Below, piece by piece: positions 1-8,646 of a DNA stretch of 64,000 bases; the stretch's first letter is position 1; each line of letters starts with the position of its first letter. A program made the translations under genes and the position numbers. Below the pieces are notes generated by a model. The model saw only the letters and a list, made by a program, of their open reading frames with translations, was not told the DNA's origin and did no database searches. This DNA is from Arthrobacter sp. 135MFCol5.1 (GTDB lineage: Bacteria; Actinomycetota; Actinomycetes; Actinomycetales; Micrococcaceae): assembly GCF_000374865.1 (NCBI RefSeq), contig NZ_KB895453.1, forward strand, positions 248,001-312,000, given 5' to 3'.

Positions 1-142
1 TCCCACGGTCCGGTGTCAAGGAAGGAAAATCCCTCCAGGACGGGCCGCCCGTGGCGAAAGAAGCCAGCATTGGTCGTACCGGGGCCGCCGGCCCAGGTGG
101 AGGAAGATGTGCTCCGTGCGGGCACCGTCAGAAAGGGCAGCC
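1..142. other. left edge, no supported gene
   Basis: The frame of the EIIB gene stays open back to the window edge, but the residues before its ATG resemble no PTS domain. A ribosome-binding site of the GAAAGGG kind lies just before that ATG. I see no other recognisable coding sequence here; a PTS EIIC gene could lie further left, outside the window. Confidence 0.4.
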
Positions 143-373
143 ATGTCCAAAGCAGAAAAAATCATCGAAGGCCTGGGCGGAGCCGGCAACATCGTGGAAG
201 TGGAAGCGTGCATCACGCGGCTGCGCACCGAGGTGAAGGACTCCTCACTGGTCAATGAGGCCTCGCTCAAGGCTGCGGGAGCCCATGGCGTCCTGGCCGC
301 CGGCACCGCCGTGCAGGTCATTGTGGGCCCGGAGGCGGACACACTGGCCGAAGACATCGAGGACCTCCTCTAG
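143..373 (+). CDS. PTS glucose/N-acetylglucosamine-type EIIB protein
   Basis: A stand-alone EIIB domain of 76 residues in the glucose superfamily of the phosphotransferase system. It would take phosphate from EIIA and pass it to a sugar bound by a membrane EIIC. The signature CITRLR is present near residue 22; its Cys is the phosphorylated residue in this family. I chose the ATG at 143 because GAAAGGGCAG sits just upstream and the domain begins immediately. The stop overlaps the EIIA start by one base, so the two are translated together. EIIC is not in the window. Sugar specificity (GlcNAc or glucose) cannot be read from EIIB alone; GlcNAc is favoured only by the GntR/UTRA neighbour. Confidence 0.9.
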   Translation: MSKAEKIIEGLGGAGNIVEVEACITRLRTEVKDSSLVNEASLKAAGAHGVLAAGTAVQVIVGPEADTLAEDIEDLL

Positions 374-831
374 TGGCGCAGTCCTTGCCGGTCTATGCCC
401 CCATCGGCGGGTCGGTCATTCCGCTGGCCGACGTGCCGGACCCCGTATTCGCAGGCCAGATGGTGGGTTCCGGCGCAGCCGTGGAGCCGCCCGCCGGGGT
501 GGCGTTCGACGTCGTGTCCCCAGTCGCAGGGAAAGTGGTCAAGATGCTGCCGCACGCGTTCGTGGTGGTCGAGTCGTCAGGCCGTGGCGTCCTGACGCAC
601 GTCGGCATCGACACCGTCAAGCTCAAGGGCGAAGGCTTTAAGGTGCTTGTGGCGCAAGGCGACGTGGTCGGGGCCGGAGAGCCGGTCATGCATGTGGATC
701 CCACTGCAGCCCTGGCTGCGGGCTACTCAATGGTGAGCCCCGTCGTCGTCCTGGATACCAAGCCGGACACTGCCACCTTGGTGGAGGCCGGGACCGTCAG
801 TGCCGGCGAGCTGCTGTTTACGCTCGGCTGA
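373..831 (+). CDS. PTS glucose-type EIIA protein
   Basis: A 152-residue EIIA of the glucose/Crr family, starting at a GTG that overlaps the EIIB stop codon (TAGTG). It carries phosphate from HPr to EIIB. The phosphorylated His lies in THVGIDTV near residue 76, and the second conserved active-site His in PHAFVVVES near residue 60. Length fits a single EIIA domain with no linker, so this PTS has split B and A components. It converges on the GntR regulator at 838-1590 with only six bases between the stops, and no hairpin terminator is visible there. Confidence 0.92.
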   Translation: MAQSLPVYAPIGGSVIPLADVPDPVFAGQMVGSGAAVEPPAGVAFDVVSPVAGKVVKMLPHAFVVVESSGRGVLTHVGIDTVKLKGEGFKVLVAQGDVVGAGEPVMHVDPTAALAAGYSMVSPVVVLDTKPDTATLVEAGTVSAGELLFTLG

Positions 832-837
832 ACCGAC

Positions 838-1590
838 TCACAAGCGGACCTCCATGCTGAGGGAATAGCGGTCCGAGCGGTACCAGGAGCGCGAATGCTC
901 GATGGCCAGCGCGCCCGAATAGGACACGCGGTCAAACGCCAGCACCGGCGCTCCGGTGCCAGTCCCCAGGAGTGCCCCGATGTCGGCCGGGGCGCCCTCG
1001 GACCGGACGCTTTGGCGCGCCCGGTCGATCTGGTGGCCGAACTGCGCGGCCAGGGCCTTGTAGACGGAGCCGGTGAGGTCGATGCCCAGCAGTCCCGGCG
1101 CATGCTGGGGGTTGTACCAGGCGTCGTCCACGCTCACGGGCCGGCCGTCCGCAAGGCGGAGCCGCTTCAGGTGGAACGCCTCCGCGCCCGGGGCGAGGCT
1201 GAGTGCGGCGGCCGTGTCCTCGGGGGCCGGGACCTGTTCGGCCACCAGGACCACCGTGCTGGGGACGTGGCCCATCGCCTCCATCTCCTGCGTGAACGAA
1301 GCCAGGTGCAGCGTGGACTGGACCGGGGAGTCCGCCACGAACGTCCCCTTCGCCGGAACCCGCACCAAGTGCCCTTCGTTGACCAGGCGGCCGATCGCGG
1401 CGCGCACGGTGATGCGGCTGACGCCGTAGGAATCCATGAGGGTCCGCTCGCTGGGAAGCCGGGCGCCGGGCTCCAGCTCCTCCTTGGCAAGTTTGAGGAT
1501 GATGAGCCGGAGCTGCTCATGCTTGGGGACCTGGGTGTTATTGATGGGCGCGGTGGCCGCCTGCGCCGTGTTGCCGGGTGTGGCGGACAT
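838..1590 (-). CDS. GntR-family regulator, HutC/UTRA type
   Basis: A 250-residue transcription factor with an N-terminal winged helix (about residues 20-92, including LPSERTLMDSYGVSRITVRAA) and a C-terminal UTRA effector domain (about 105-245, ending in a SRSWYRSDRYS stretch). HutC-type regulators of this form, such as NagR/DasR, bind phosphorylated amino sugars. The facing PTS genes make that role plausible here, but the ligand is inferred. The ATG at 1590 follows GGAGGGG. An inverted repeat lies upstream at 1614-1628. Confidence 0.88.
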   Translation of the reverse strand: MSATPGNTAQAATAPINNTQVPKHEQLRLIILKLAKEELEPGARLPSERTLMDSYGVSRITVRAAIGRLVNEGHLVRVPAKGTFVADSPVQSTLHLASFTQEMEAMGHVPSTVVLVAEQVPAPEDTAAALSLAPGAEAFHLKRLRLADGRPVSVDDAWYNPQHAPGLLGIDLTGSVYKALAAQFGHQIDRARQSVRSEGAPADIGALLGTGTGAPVLAFDRVSYSGALAIEHSRSWYRSDRYSLSMEVRL

Positions 1591-1613
1591 CCAGCCCCTC
1601 CTTCGTCTGGAGC

Positions 1614-1628
1614 GGTCCGGTTAGGACC
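1614..1628. promoter_or_regulatory. inverted repeat upstream of GntR gene, possible operator
   Basis: GGTCC and GGACC arms separated by five bases, 24 bp upstream of the regulator's start. It is reminiscent of GntR/HutC operators, but the half-site spacing does not match the published DasR/NagR dre element (TGGTC-TA-GACCA). Autoregulation is a guess. Confidence 0.3.
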
Positions 1629-1718
1629 ACTTCCTCGGATTATTCCACACGGAGCCGTCAAGGGGGCGGCGTGCCGGCGGCGGGGGGCCGGACGCCTGGC
1701 CGGCAGTGCCAGGAAAGA

Positions 1719-1760
1719 GGGGAAGGCCAGGACGTCGCTGTCCTGGCCTTCCCCTTTTTT
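1719..1760. terminator. bidirectional terminator downstream of dctA
   Basis: A perfect 15-bp stem (1719-1733 with 1740-1754) and a 6-base loop, followed by six T on the + strand. On the - strand the hairpin follows the dctA stop at 1785 and is trailed by a T-rich TCTTTCC tract, so it most likely ends dctA transcription before the GntR gene. Confidence 0.8.
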
Positions 1761-1784
1761 GCCTTTACCTGCCGGGCAGGATGC

Positions 1785-3272
1785 CTACTGTGCCTTGCTG
1801 CCGAACCCTACGCGGGCACTCCCGTCCGCCGGGAGTTCGGGGATGACGTCGCGGGTTGGCGCGCCGCGGAACTTCGGCGAAGGCTCCTGGCCTTCGGTCA
1901 GGCGCTGCAGCTCCTGGCCTTCGAAATCCTCTTCCTTGCCGAGCAGGATCGCGGAGTCGTGGTTGGTGATTTCACCTTTGAAGGCCCGCACCATGACGCT
2001 GTGGTCGAACTGCCCCTCCCACTTGGACACCACGAACGTTGCCACGCAGTTGCCCAGCAGGTTCACCACCACGCGCATCGAGTCCATGAGCCGGTCGGCG
2101 CCGAGGAGGAGCGCGACGCCGGCTACCGGGAAGATGCCCAGTGCGGCGGCCGTGGCCGACAGGGCCAGGAACGACGACCCCGGGACCCCTGCCATGCCCT
2201 TGGATGTCAGCAGCAGTACGCCCAGGGCCGCCAGCTGCTGGCCCAGGTCAAGGTGGTGGCCGAAGGCCTGGGCAAGGAACAGCAGGGAGATCGACAGGTA
2301 GATCGCCGCGCCGTCCAGGTTGAAGGAGTAGCCGGTGGGAACCACCAGGCCCGTGGTGGCGCGGGAGCAGCCCGCGTTGGTCAGTTTGGTCATGATCCGG
2401 GGCATCACCGCTTCGGTGGACGCTGTGCCCAGGGCCAGCAGGAATTCTTCCCGGGTGTATTTGAGGAAATGCCAGAGCGGCACCCGGGCAAAGCCCCAGG
2501 CCACGACGAACAGCAGGCCAATGAACACCAGCGCAGCGCCGTAGCAGGCGGCAATCAGGACCGCATACGTGCTCAGCGTGTCCAGCCCGTATTGGCCGAT
2601 GATGAAGGCCATGGCACCGAACGCGCCGAGGGGAGCCACTTTCATGATCCAGGCCATGATCTTGAAGATCAGTTCCAGGATCGTTTCCATGACGTTGACC
2701 ACCGGCATGCACCGCTCGCGGCCGATCACGACGATTGCTGCCCCGAAGAAGACGGAGAAGAAGAGGACCTGGAGGAGGCTGTTGCTGGCGAAGGCGCCGA
2801 TGACGCTGGCGGGAATGATGTCCAGGATGAACGACGCCGCATCCTTGGGTGCCGCGGAACCGGTCTTCGCGTCCAGGTCCGCCTGGGAGAGGGTGGACGG
2901 GTCGATGTTCAGCCCGGCGCCCGGCTGGACGATGTTGCCCACGATCAGGCCGAAGACAAGGGCGAACAGCGTGGCCCCGGTGAAGTAGAGCAGGGCCTTG
3001 ACGCCAACCCGGCCGACCGCTTTGACGTCGCCAACGGCCGATATTCCGGTGACGATCACCAGGAAGATCAGCGGCGCGATGATCATCTTGATGAGTTTGA
3101 TGAAGCCATCTCCAAGCGGCCTCAGTTGGGATCCGAGGTCCGGCCAGAAATGCCCGATGAGCACACCTGCCACGACGGCGATCAGAATCTGGAAGAAGAG
3201 CGACTTATACAGCGGCTTCCTCTTCGCGGGCACCGAACTCGCCTTCAGTGCCTCAGGGTTAGGGATCTTCAT
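1785..3272 (-). CDS. dctA: C4-dicarboxylate:cation symporter DctA
   Basis: A 495-residue member of the dicarboxylate/amino acid:cation symporter (DAACS) family, an inner membrane importer of succinate, fumarate and malate. Visible family motifs are the re-entrant loop LGTASTEAVMPR near residue 270, the transmembrane motif PTGYSFNLDGAAIY near 305, and SKGMAGVPGS near 355. The frame is open 33 codons further upstream, but the ATG at 3272 follows AAAGG and begins the typical cytoplasmic leader before the first membrane segment, so I use it. The gene is monocistronic; the next - strand gene begins over 190 bases away, behind a strong hairpin. Confidence 0.93.
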   Translation of the reverse strand: MKIPNPEALKASSVPAKRKPLYKSLFFQILIAVVAGVLIGHFWPDLGSQLRPLGDGFIKLIKMIIAPLIFLVIVTGISAVGDVKAVGRVGVKALLYFTGATLFALVFGLIVGNIVQPGAGLNIDPSTLSQADLDAKTGSAAPKDAASFILDIIPASVIGAFASNSLLQVLFFSVFFGAAIVVIGRERCMPVVNVMETILELIFKIMAWIMKVAPLGAFGAMAFIIGQYGLDTLSTYAVLIAACYGAALVFIGLLFVVAWGFARVPLWHFLKYTREEFLLALGTASTEAVMPRIMTKLTNAGCSRATTGLVVPTGYSFNLDGAAIYLSISLLFLAQAFGHHLDLGQQLAALGVLLLTSKGMAGVPGSSFLALSATAAALGIFPVAGVALLLGADRLMDSMRVVVNLLGNCVATFVVSKWEGQFDHSVMVRAFKGEITNHDSAILLGKEEDFEGQELQRLTEGQEPSPKFRGAPTRDVIPELPADGSARVGFGSKAQ

Positions 3273-3380
3273 TGACCTTTGCCTATCAATTGGGAACAGC
3301 CCGTTTTCGGGGCTCGTTTCCAACGTAATCCCGGTCACACTATTCCGCAAGAGGAAAACCAAATTCCACAATACGGAAGT

Positions 3381-3965
3381 CTAATCCGGCTTTGTGACTG
3401 CAGGCAGCGCCAGGCGCGAGGCCAGGTCGGCTGCCAGCTCATGGGCCGGGACCGAGGCGTCCAGCTTCACGAACCCCGCGTACTCCGGCAGTTCCCGGTA
3501 TCCCGACTGGAATGCGGCGAGGTCATCAAGGGTCTCGGAATCCGTGCCTCGTGCAACGATGCGGCGGTATGCTTCGGCGGGTTCGATGTCCAGGTGGAAG
3601 ATGGCGTCCGGTTCCGGGAGGCGGGCGAGCAACCATGGAAGCAACCGGCCCCGTGGCAGTCCATTGGCGGTTCGCAGCGCCAGCTGGCAGTAGAGGTGCC
3701 GGTCCATGACAACCAAGCCGTCGTAGCGGCTGGCGCGCAGGTGTGAAACCAGCACGTTGCCCACCCTGAGGACGGTCTCGACGGCGTCGGACAACCTGGC
3801 GGGCAAGCCAACTCCCAACCTGGCGGCCAGCAGGGACATGACACGCCGGCCCGCATGGTTGTTGACCAACCGGGCCCGGCCTCCCCGGGCCCGGACACCG
3901 GCGACCAGGGCACGGGCCGCCGTCGACTTCCCCGATCCGTCGATGCCTGTCAGCACAATGATCAT
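3381..3965 (-). CDS. P-loop nucleoside/nucleotide kinase, thymidylate kinase-like
   Basis: A 194-residue P-loop kinase. The Walker A motif GIDGSGKST is at residues 7-15, and a Walker B/DRxY-like element (MDRHLYCQLAL) sits near residue 95, as in dTMP kinases. A LID-like region follows DIEPAEAYRRI, matching the DxxPExAxxR element of the family. I chose the ATG at 3965 because GGAGGAGG lies nine bases upstream; the frame stays open for 21 more codons that look non-coding. It could phosphorylate dTMP or another small substrate; it is shorter and more divergent than the essential Tmk, so 'thymidylate kinase-like' is as far as I go. Confidence 0.8.
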   Translation of the reverse strand: MIIVLTGIDGSGKSTAARALVAGVRARGGRARLVNNHAGRRVMSLLAARLGVGLPARLSDAVETVLRVGNVLVSHLRASRYDGLVVMDRHLYCQLALRTANGLPRGRLLPWLLARLPEPDAIFHLDIEPAEAYRRIVARGTDSETLDDLAAFQSGYRELPEYAGFVKLDASVPAHELAADLASRLALPAVTKPD

Positions 3966-4081
3966 CCGGCCTCCTCCGATGCCCCGTTTAACGCCGCGCC
4001 TGGGCGCAACGTCCCGGGTGAGGCGCAATTCACAGGGTGGGGAACGGCCGGGGCCCGGGCAGGCCGCCCGGAGTCAGCCGC

Positions 4082-5335
4082 CTACATGACCCCGGTAGGT
4101 ACCAGCAGTGCCCACGCCAGCGCCGGAGCCACCAGGACCACGCCGCCCGCATAGAACATCAGCTGCTTGTAGACCCGCGGGCGGTCGTTGTCGCGGGCGT
4201 TGGCCACCACCAGGGCGCCGTCGGTGGAGAAGGGGGAGACATCGACGACGGTGGCGGCGACGGCCAGCGCGGCAATGGTCCCGGAAGGGCTGAGCGAGCT
4301 CGTGGCCAGCAGCGGGCCGGCCAGCGGGATGAAGGCGGTCAACAGGGCGGTGGAGGAGGCGAAAGCGGAGCCGACGCCAATCACGTAGCACAGGATGAGG
4401 GCGATCAGCAGCGGCGCACCGAGTGCCAGGGCCTCCCCGGCGAGAGTGTCGATCATGCCTACATGCTGCAGCAGGGACACATAGGTGATCATGCCGGCCA
4501 CCATCAGGACGGTGGACCAGGAGATCCCGCCGATGAACGACCGGTGTTCCCTGACGTTAATGAAGGCCAGCAGGAGGCCCGCGGAGAGCGCAACGAAGCC
4601 GATGGGCATGTGGAAGCCGAGGGTACAGACGAGCATGCCGGCAATCAGTGCCAGCGTCAGCACCTGCTGGCCATGCGGGCGGCCGGTAGCGGTGTCGATG
4701 TCCTGGCCCCGGACGCCCGCGCCGTCGCGCAGCCTGCCCAGCAGGGCGAACAAGGCGATGGTCAGCACCGAGAGGAGCAGGTTCAGCGCGAAGCTGGCCA
4801 GGAACAGGCCCGCCTGGGAGATCGGGAAGCCGTTCCGGAGGGCAATGTCGTGGACCAGGACGCCGGCCACGGACAGCGGTGAGAACCCGCCTGCGTGGGC
4901 GCCGTTAACGATGAAGGCGCCCATGACCACCGGGTGGATGCGGGATTCATAGGCGAATCCGATGGCGGCCGGTGCCAGCAGCGCAATCGCGGCGGGGGAG
5001 AACGTGCCCAGGGAAGTGAGGGAGGCCGCGATCAGGAAGAACACCCATGGGAGCAGCAGCATCTTGCCGCGGACCATGCGCACGCAGCCCTTGACGATGA
5101 GGTCGATCGTTCCGTTCCGCTGGGCCATGCTGAAGAAATACGTGACGCCAATGATGGTCAGGACGATCGTGGCCGGGAAGGCCTCAAGGATCTGCCTGTC
5201 CGACATGCCCAGCATGAAGTACCCGACGCCGAAGGACGCCACGAGTCCCATCACGCCGATGTTCAGCGGCCACTTGGTGGCGGCAACAAACATCACCACG
5301 AGTATCACCAGCGGGATGATCTGGACTGCAGTCAT
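4082..5335 (-). CDS. MatC-type dicarboxylate (malonate) carrier
   Basis: A 417-residue polytopic membrane protein with about 10-12 hydrophobic segments. The N-terminal half resembles the MatC N-terminal domain (membrane start TAVQIIPLVILVVMFVAATKW, then LNIGVMGLVASF and the ATIVLTIIGVTYFF stretch), and the whole resembles SLC13/ArsB-like ion transporters. Two GTFSP/GGFSPLSV-type loops carry the G-x-SP signature expected at substrate-binding hairpins. The ATG at 5335 follows GGAG. MatC imports malonate in Rhizobium, but family members vary in substrate. No malonate decarboxylation genes are adjacent, so the substrate is open. Confidence 0.82.
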   Translation of the reverse strand: MTAVQIIPLVILVVMFVAATKWPLNIGVMGLVASFGVGYFMLGMSDRQILEAFPATIVLTIIGVTYFFSMAQRNGTIDLIVKGCVRMVRGKMLLLPWVFFLIAASLTSLGTFSPAAIALLAPAAIGFAYESRIHPVVMGAFIVNGAHAGGFSPLSVAGVLVHDIALRNGFPISQAGLFLASFALNLLLSVLTIALFALLGRLRDGAGVRGQDIDTATGRPHGQQVLTLALIAGMLVCTLGFHMPIGFVALSAGLLLAFINVREHRSFIGGISWSTVLMVAGMITYVSLLQHVGMIDTLAGEALALGAPLLIALILCYVIGVGSAFASSTALLTAFIPLAGPLLATSSLSPSGTIAALAVAATVVDVSPFSTDGALVVANARDNDRPRVYKQLMFYAGGVVLVAPALAWALLVPTGVM

Positions 5336-5523
5336 GCTCGGCTCCGGGTTCTGGGTGGGCGGCTGGCCATGCCGGCCATCGTCCACAGCAGGATACGACG
5401 CCGGGCGGAGCCGGACCGGGATGACGTGAAGGTTTCATCGAATACGAAATCCCAGGCCGTAGGCTGGAAGCCGGTCGGGGGTTCCCCGGCCGGTACAGCA
5501 GTTCCCAGGTGAAAGGCAGGACC

Positions 5524-5799
5524 ATGACCGTTTCCAGCGACGATCCCCAGAACACCGCAGACCTCCGCGGGCCGGGCGACCCGGACGGGGCCAAGGACGA
5601 AACCAAGGACGACGTCACCAAGGCCCCGCAGTCCGGCCAGCACCTGGAACAGCCGGGAGCATCCAACATCCGCGAGGAACAGCAGGGCCATGCTGCCGGA
5701 ACGGTCCCGGCATCGTATGTGGGTGGCGAAGAGGCTGACCCGGAACAGAAGCCCGAAGAGGCGCTGGCGGAGCCGGGCACCTGGGATGACGAAGTCTGA
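5524..5799 (+). CDS. small acidic hydrophilic protein, unknown function
   Basis: A 91-residue protein rich in Asp, Glu, Gln, Gly and Pro, with no hydrophobic segment and a predicted disordered composition. I recognise no domain. The ATG at 5524 is preferred over one at 5509 because AAAGGCAGG is correctly spaced before it. It ends two bases before the dehydratase start at 5802, suggesting co-transcription, and it is divergent from the MatC-type carrier. Similar acidic, intrinsically disordered small proteins are common in Arthrobacter-like genomes; a stress-related role would be a guess. Confidence 0.65.
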   Translation: MTVSSDDPQNTADLRGPGDPDGAKDETKDDVTKAPQSGQHLEQPGASNIREEQQGHAAGTVPASYVGGEEADPEQKPEEALAEPGTWDDEV

Positions 5800-5801
5800 C
5801 A

Positions 5802-6734
5802 ATGATCACCCGCGCTGACATCGACCAGGCCGCGCAGCGGACAGCGGGCCTTGTCCGCAGGACACCAGTCCTGCAGGCTGATGCCGGCACCGCCGCCGGC
5901 CCGGTCTGGTTCAAATGCGAATTCATGCAGCACACGGGCACGTTCAAGGCCCGCGGCGCCCTGAACCGGATCCTGGCCAGCAAGGAACGGGGTGAACTGC
6001 AGGCGGACGTGGGGGTGGTGGTGGCATCCGGCGGGAACGCGGGCCTGGCAAACGCCTATGCGGCGGCCCAGCTCGGGGTGCCTGCAACGGTCTTCGTTCC
6101 TGAAGCGGCACCGGCCGTCAAAGTCGGCAAGCTCAGGGCCATCGGTGCCACCGTGGTCCAGGGCGGTTCAGAGTACGCGGCCGCCTATCAGGCCGCCATT
6201 GCGCACGCAGAGAAGACCGGCGCCGTCTACTGCCATGCCTACGACCAGCCGGAAATTGCCGCCGGCGCCGGGACCGTGGGCTCCGAGTTGCTGGAACAGG
6301 TGCCGGAGGTGGACACCGTCCTGGTGGCCGTGGGCGGCGGGGGACTGATGGCCGGCGTGGCTGCCGCAGTGGAAGGCCGCGCCAAAGTGGTGGCTGTGGA
6401 ACCGGAAACTGCGCCCACCCTCCACGCCGCCCTGGCGGCAGGGGAACAGGTGGACGTCGCGGTATCGGGCGTCGCCGCGGACTCCCTGGGTGCCCGCCGC
6501 ATAGGCGACATCGGCTTCTCCGTCGCGGTCCGCTGCGGCGTCAAAAGCGTCCTGGTCTCCGATGAACAAATCGTCGCCGCCCGCTCCGCGCTGTGGAACG
6601 ACTACCGGATTGTGGTGGAGCATGGCGCCGCAGCCGCCTACGCCGCGCTGGCCTCCGGGGCTTACGTGCCCGGGAAGGATGAACGTGTTGCCGTGATCCT
6701 GTGCGGCGCGAATACAGACCCGGCGACGCTCTGA
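5802..6734 (+). CDS. serine/threonine dehydratase family PLP enzyme
   Basis: A 310-residue fold-type II PLP enzyme of the threonine/serine dehydratase group, deaminating hydroxy amino acids to 2-oxo acids. The Schiff-base Lys is in GTFKARGALN near residue 50. ASGGNAG near 75 binds the substrate carboxylate, and the glycine loop GGGGLMAGVA near 180 binds the PLP phosphate. There is no C-terminal ACT-like regulatory domain, so it is a short catabolic-type form rather than biosynthetic IlvA. A racemase of the same fold cannot be excluded. It lies two bases after the small acidic protein gene and is followed by a hairpin terminator. Confidence 0.88.
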   Translation: MITRADIDQAAQRTAGLVRRTPVLQADAGTAAGPVWFKCEFMQHTGTFKARGALNRILASKERGELQADVGVVVASGGNAGLANAYAAAQLGVPATVFVPEAAPAVKVGKLRAIGATVVQGGSEYAAAYQAAIAHAEKTGAVYCHAYDQPEIAAGAGTVGSELLEQVPEVDTVLVAVGGGGLMAGVAAAVEGRAKVVAVEPETAPTLHAALAAGEQVDVAVSGVAADSLGARRIGDIGFSVAVRCGVKSVLVSDEQIVAARSALWNDYRIVVEHGAAAAYAALASGAYVPGKDERVAVILCGANTDPATL

Positions 6735-6740
6735 AAGGTC

Positions 6741-6770
6741 ACCGGCCGCCCGGAGGGGCGGCCGGTTCCT
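6741..6770 (+). terminator. hairpin terminator after dehydratase gene
   Basis: A perfect 11-bp stem (6741-6751 with 6756-6766) with a GGAG loop, followed by a short TCCTTC tract. It lies between the converging dehydratase and lipoprotein genes. Confidence 0.7.
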
Positions 6771-6782
6771 TCGCCCGGCAGC

Positions 6783-7133
6783 CTAGCCGGCGGCCTGGCC
6801 GCAGAACTTGCTGTAGGTGCTGCCGGCCTCCTGGTAGCCGGACTGGAGATCGGCGAGCTTGTCCTTGTCCGGGTTCTCCTTGGCCTGCTCATCCGTGTAC
6901 GCAAGGATCGAAGCGAGGGCGGGCTTGAGATCGTCCGACGCAACGGCGTGGATGGGGCGGATCTGGTTGGCGAGGTTGTTCATGCCCGTCTTGCCGGCGT
7001 TGTTGGCGGGGTTCGACACAACAGCCTGGATCCGCTCACAGGTTTCAGCGGTGGTCAGTTGGTGCGAGGCGGAGCAGGCCGTGGCGGAGGCAACGAGGCC
7101 GGCGGCAAACAGGGCTGTGGCGAGTTTCTTCAT
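6783..7133 (-). CDS. small putative lipoprotein, unknown function
   Basis: A 116-residue protein with a lipoprotein-type signal peptide: MKK, a hydrophobic stretch, then ATAC at residues 17-20, where the Cys could be lipidated. The -3 residue is Ala rather than the usual Leu, so the lipobox is weak. The mature part is polar, mostly helical in composition, and has a second Cys pair (ETCERI near 32 and KFCGQ near the C-terminus) that could form a disulfide. The ATG at 7133 is used although the frame is open 25 codons further. No domain recognised. Confidence 0.72.
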   Translation of the reverse strand: MKKLATALFAAGLVASATACSASHQLTTAETCERIQAVVSNPANNAGKTGMNNLANQIRPIHAVASDDLKPALASILAYTDEQAKENPDKDKLADLQSGYQEAGSTYSKFCGQAAG

Positions 7134-7280
7134 GGGTCCCTCAGTAGTGGTCAGAGGTTTCGATTGTAAGCAGATCGGGTACCTCCCCGCCTTCGGGGCG
7201 GCTTTCAATTGCTTCTTTCCTTGGTCCCTTTCTGCCCTGCAGCCGGCTCATCGAGGACCCGCCACGCGCCACCGAGCGCA

Positions 7281-7314
7281 CCACTGGCCGGCAGGAGGAC
7301 CTGCCGGCCAGTGG
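7281..7314 (-). terminator. hairpin terminator after the F420/NADP reductase-like gene
   Basis: A perfect 15-bp GC-rich stem (7281-7295 with 7300-7314) and a four-base loop, placed 20 bases after the stop of the gene at 7335-7976. No clear T-run follows on the - strand. Confidence 0.65.
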
Positions 7315-7334
7315 TTGAACCCGCTGCTGCAGGG

Positions 7335-7976
7335 TCAGATGGTCCGCGGGGCCTTGGCCAGGTTGGCGGTCAGCTCAGCGGCCGTCTGCCGCTTCACGTA
7401 GGCCGGGCGGTCACGCTCCACCCGCCAGCTTTCCGAGAGCGGGCCGACGTTGACCGTGTCGAAACCGAACTCGTCGTACAGGCGCGTGACCAGTTCGGCG
7501 GCCTCCGGGTAGTCGCTGGCGGTGGCCAGCGCACGCCGGTTTTCGGTTCCCGCCGGAGTTCCGTCGGAGGTGATGTCCTTGGCCATGATGTGGTTGAATC
7601 CCTTGGCCACCTTGGACTCGGGCAGGTGCTCCTGGAGCAGGCCGGAGGTGGTGGCCTCGCCGTTGTCCAGGGCGGGAATCCTGCCGTCCCGCTCCCAGTA
7701 GTAGTTGTTCGTGTCGATGACAATCTTGCCGGCCAGCGGCTCGGCCGGAATGTCCTTGTAGTTCTTCAGCGGCACGGTGACCACGGCAAAGTCCCCGGCG
7801 GCCGCAGCCTCGGCTGCGGTGGCGGCGCGGGCCTTGGGGCCAAGCTCAGCCACCAGTTCCTGGAGGGTTTCCGGCCCTCGGGAGTTGCTGATGACCACGT
7901 CGTAGCCCAGCTCCACGGCCTTCCGTGCAACCTGGCTGCCAATATGTCCTGCACCGATGATTCCGATTGTTGTCAT
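7335..7976 (-). CDS. NADP-binding oxidoreductase, F420-dependent NADP reductase-like
   Basis: A 213-residue Rossmann protein. GIIGAGHIGSQVA at residues 4-16 is the dinucleotide fold, and the following ISNSRGP has the Ser-Arg pattern that favours NADP over NAD. The family (NADP oxidoreductase, coenzyme F420-dependent) includes true F420:NADP reductases, but many short bacterial members have unproven cofactors. The TNNYYWERDG stretch near residue 115 and KGFNHI near 150 fit that group. The gene stands alone, ends in a hairpin and lies 52 bases upstream of the PAS-ANTAR gene stop, so no partner is indicated. Confidence 0.82.
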   Translation of the reverse strand: MTTIGIIGAGHIGSQVARKAVELGYDVVISNSRGPETLQELVAELGPKARAATAAEAAAAGDFAVVTVPLKNYKDIPAEPLAGKIVIDTNNYYWERDGRIPALDNGEATTSGLLQEHLPESKVAKGFNHIMAKDITSDGTPAGTENRRALATASDYPEAAELVTRLYDEFGFDTVNVGPLSESWRVERDRPAYVKRQTAAELTANLAKAPRTI

Positions 7977-8028
7977 ACGGGCGGCAACACCGGGCCGCGC
8001 CAGGATATTTCAGGGCCCTGCCAGTGCG

Positions 8029-8646
8029 TCAGTCCTGTGGGCTGCGGGAATGCTGTGCGGCCCGGTCCACGATTTCGTGCGCAATCGCATGGACCTTCTT
8101 GTTCAGCGACTGGCTTTGTTGGTTGATCAGCTCATAGGCTTCGTCCGCGGTGACGCCGGTGCGGCCCATCAGGATGCCTTTTGCCTGTTCGATGACCGCG
8201 CGGTTGCGGGCCGAGGCGGCGACTGCTTCCGTTGCCAGCTGGTGCCGGTCCGTATGGATCGATTGGGTCAGATCCACCACCACACCCCAGACGCCCACCG
8301 GGGTACCGTTTTCGATGATGAAGTCCGCCGAGAAGAGCAGCTTGTGCTGCCGGTCCTTTCGGTCCCGGATGGACACGTAGATCGATGACGGGCCGCCCGA
8401 TGCCGCCACGCGGTCCCAGAACGCCTGCACGGTGGGCCTGTCGTCCGGTTCGATGTGGGCGAGGGCCATGTCCATCGAGGGGATGACGTCGCCACGCTCG
8501 TAGCCGTAAATGCGGTACAGGTCATCAGACCAGCGGAAGATACCGTCGGAGAAGAAATATTCCACCAGCCCGGTGGGGCAGTTGAGGTACGCGGGGCTAA
8601 GATCCTCCGCTGATTCCGGAAGTGAAGAGATGCTGTTGGAAGTCAC
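8029..8646 (-). CDS. PAS-ANTAR protein, putative RNA-binding antiterminator
   Basis: A 205-residue protein with an N-terminal PAS fold (about residues 25-130; WSDDLYRIYGYERGDV and the VWGVVVDLTQ end strand) and a C-terminal ANTAR domain (about 135-195). The ANTAR part shows the signature RAVIEQAKGILMGRTGVTADEAYELI. ANTAR domains bind dual-hairpin RNA and prevent termination; the PAS domain would sense a ligand or redox/light signal. The track-length start is a GTG at 8646 with no convincing ribosome-binding site, so the N-terminus is uncertain. No obvious target leader lies beside it. Confidence 0.88.
   Translation of the reverse strand: MTSNSISSLPESAEDLSPAYLNCPTGLVEYFFSDGIFRWSDDLYRIYGYERGDVIPSMDMALAHIEPDDRPTVQAFWDRVAASGGPSSIYVSIRDRKDRQHKLLFSADFIIENGTPVGVWGVVVDLTQSIHTDRHQLATEAVAASARNRAVIEQAKGILMGRTGVTADEAYELINQQSQSLNKKVHAIAHEIVDRAAQHSRSPQD

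Noticed and set aside
1614..1628. DasR/NagR dre site
   Set aside because: The arms are GGTCC/GGACC with a five-base spacer; the published dre half-site spacing is two bases, so I keep it only as an unspecific inverted repeat.
895..2301. Long open frames on the + strand opposite the GntR and dctA genes
   Set aside because: They mirror the GC-rich codon pattern of the real genes, show Arg/Gly/His-rich nonsense composition and no domain, while the opposite strand encodes clear GntR and DctA proteins.
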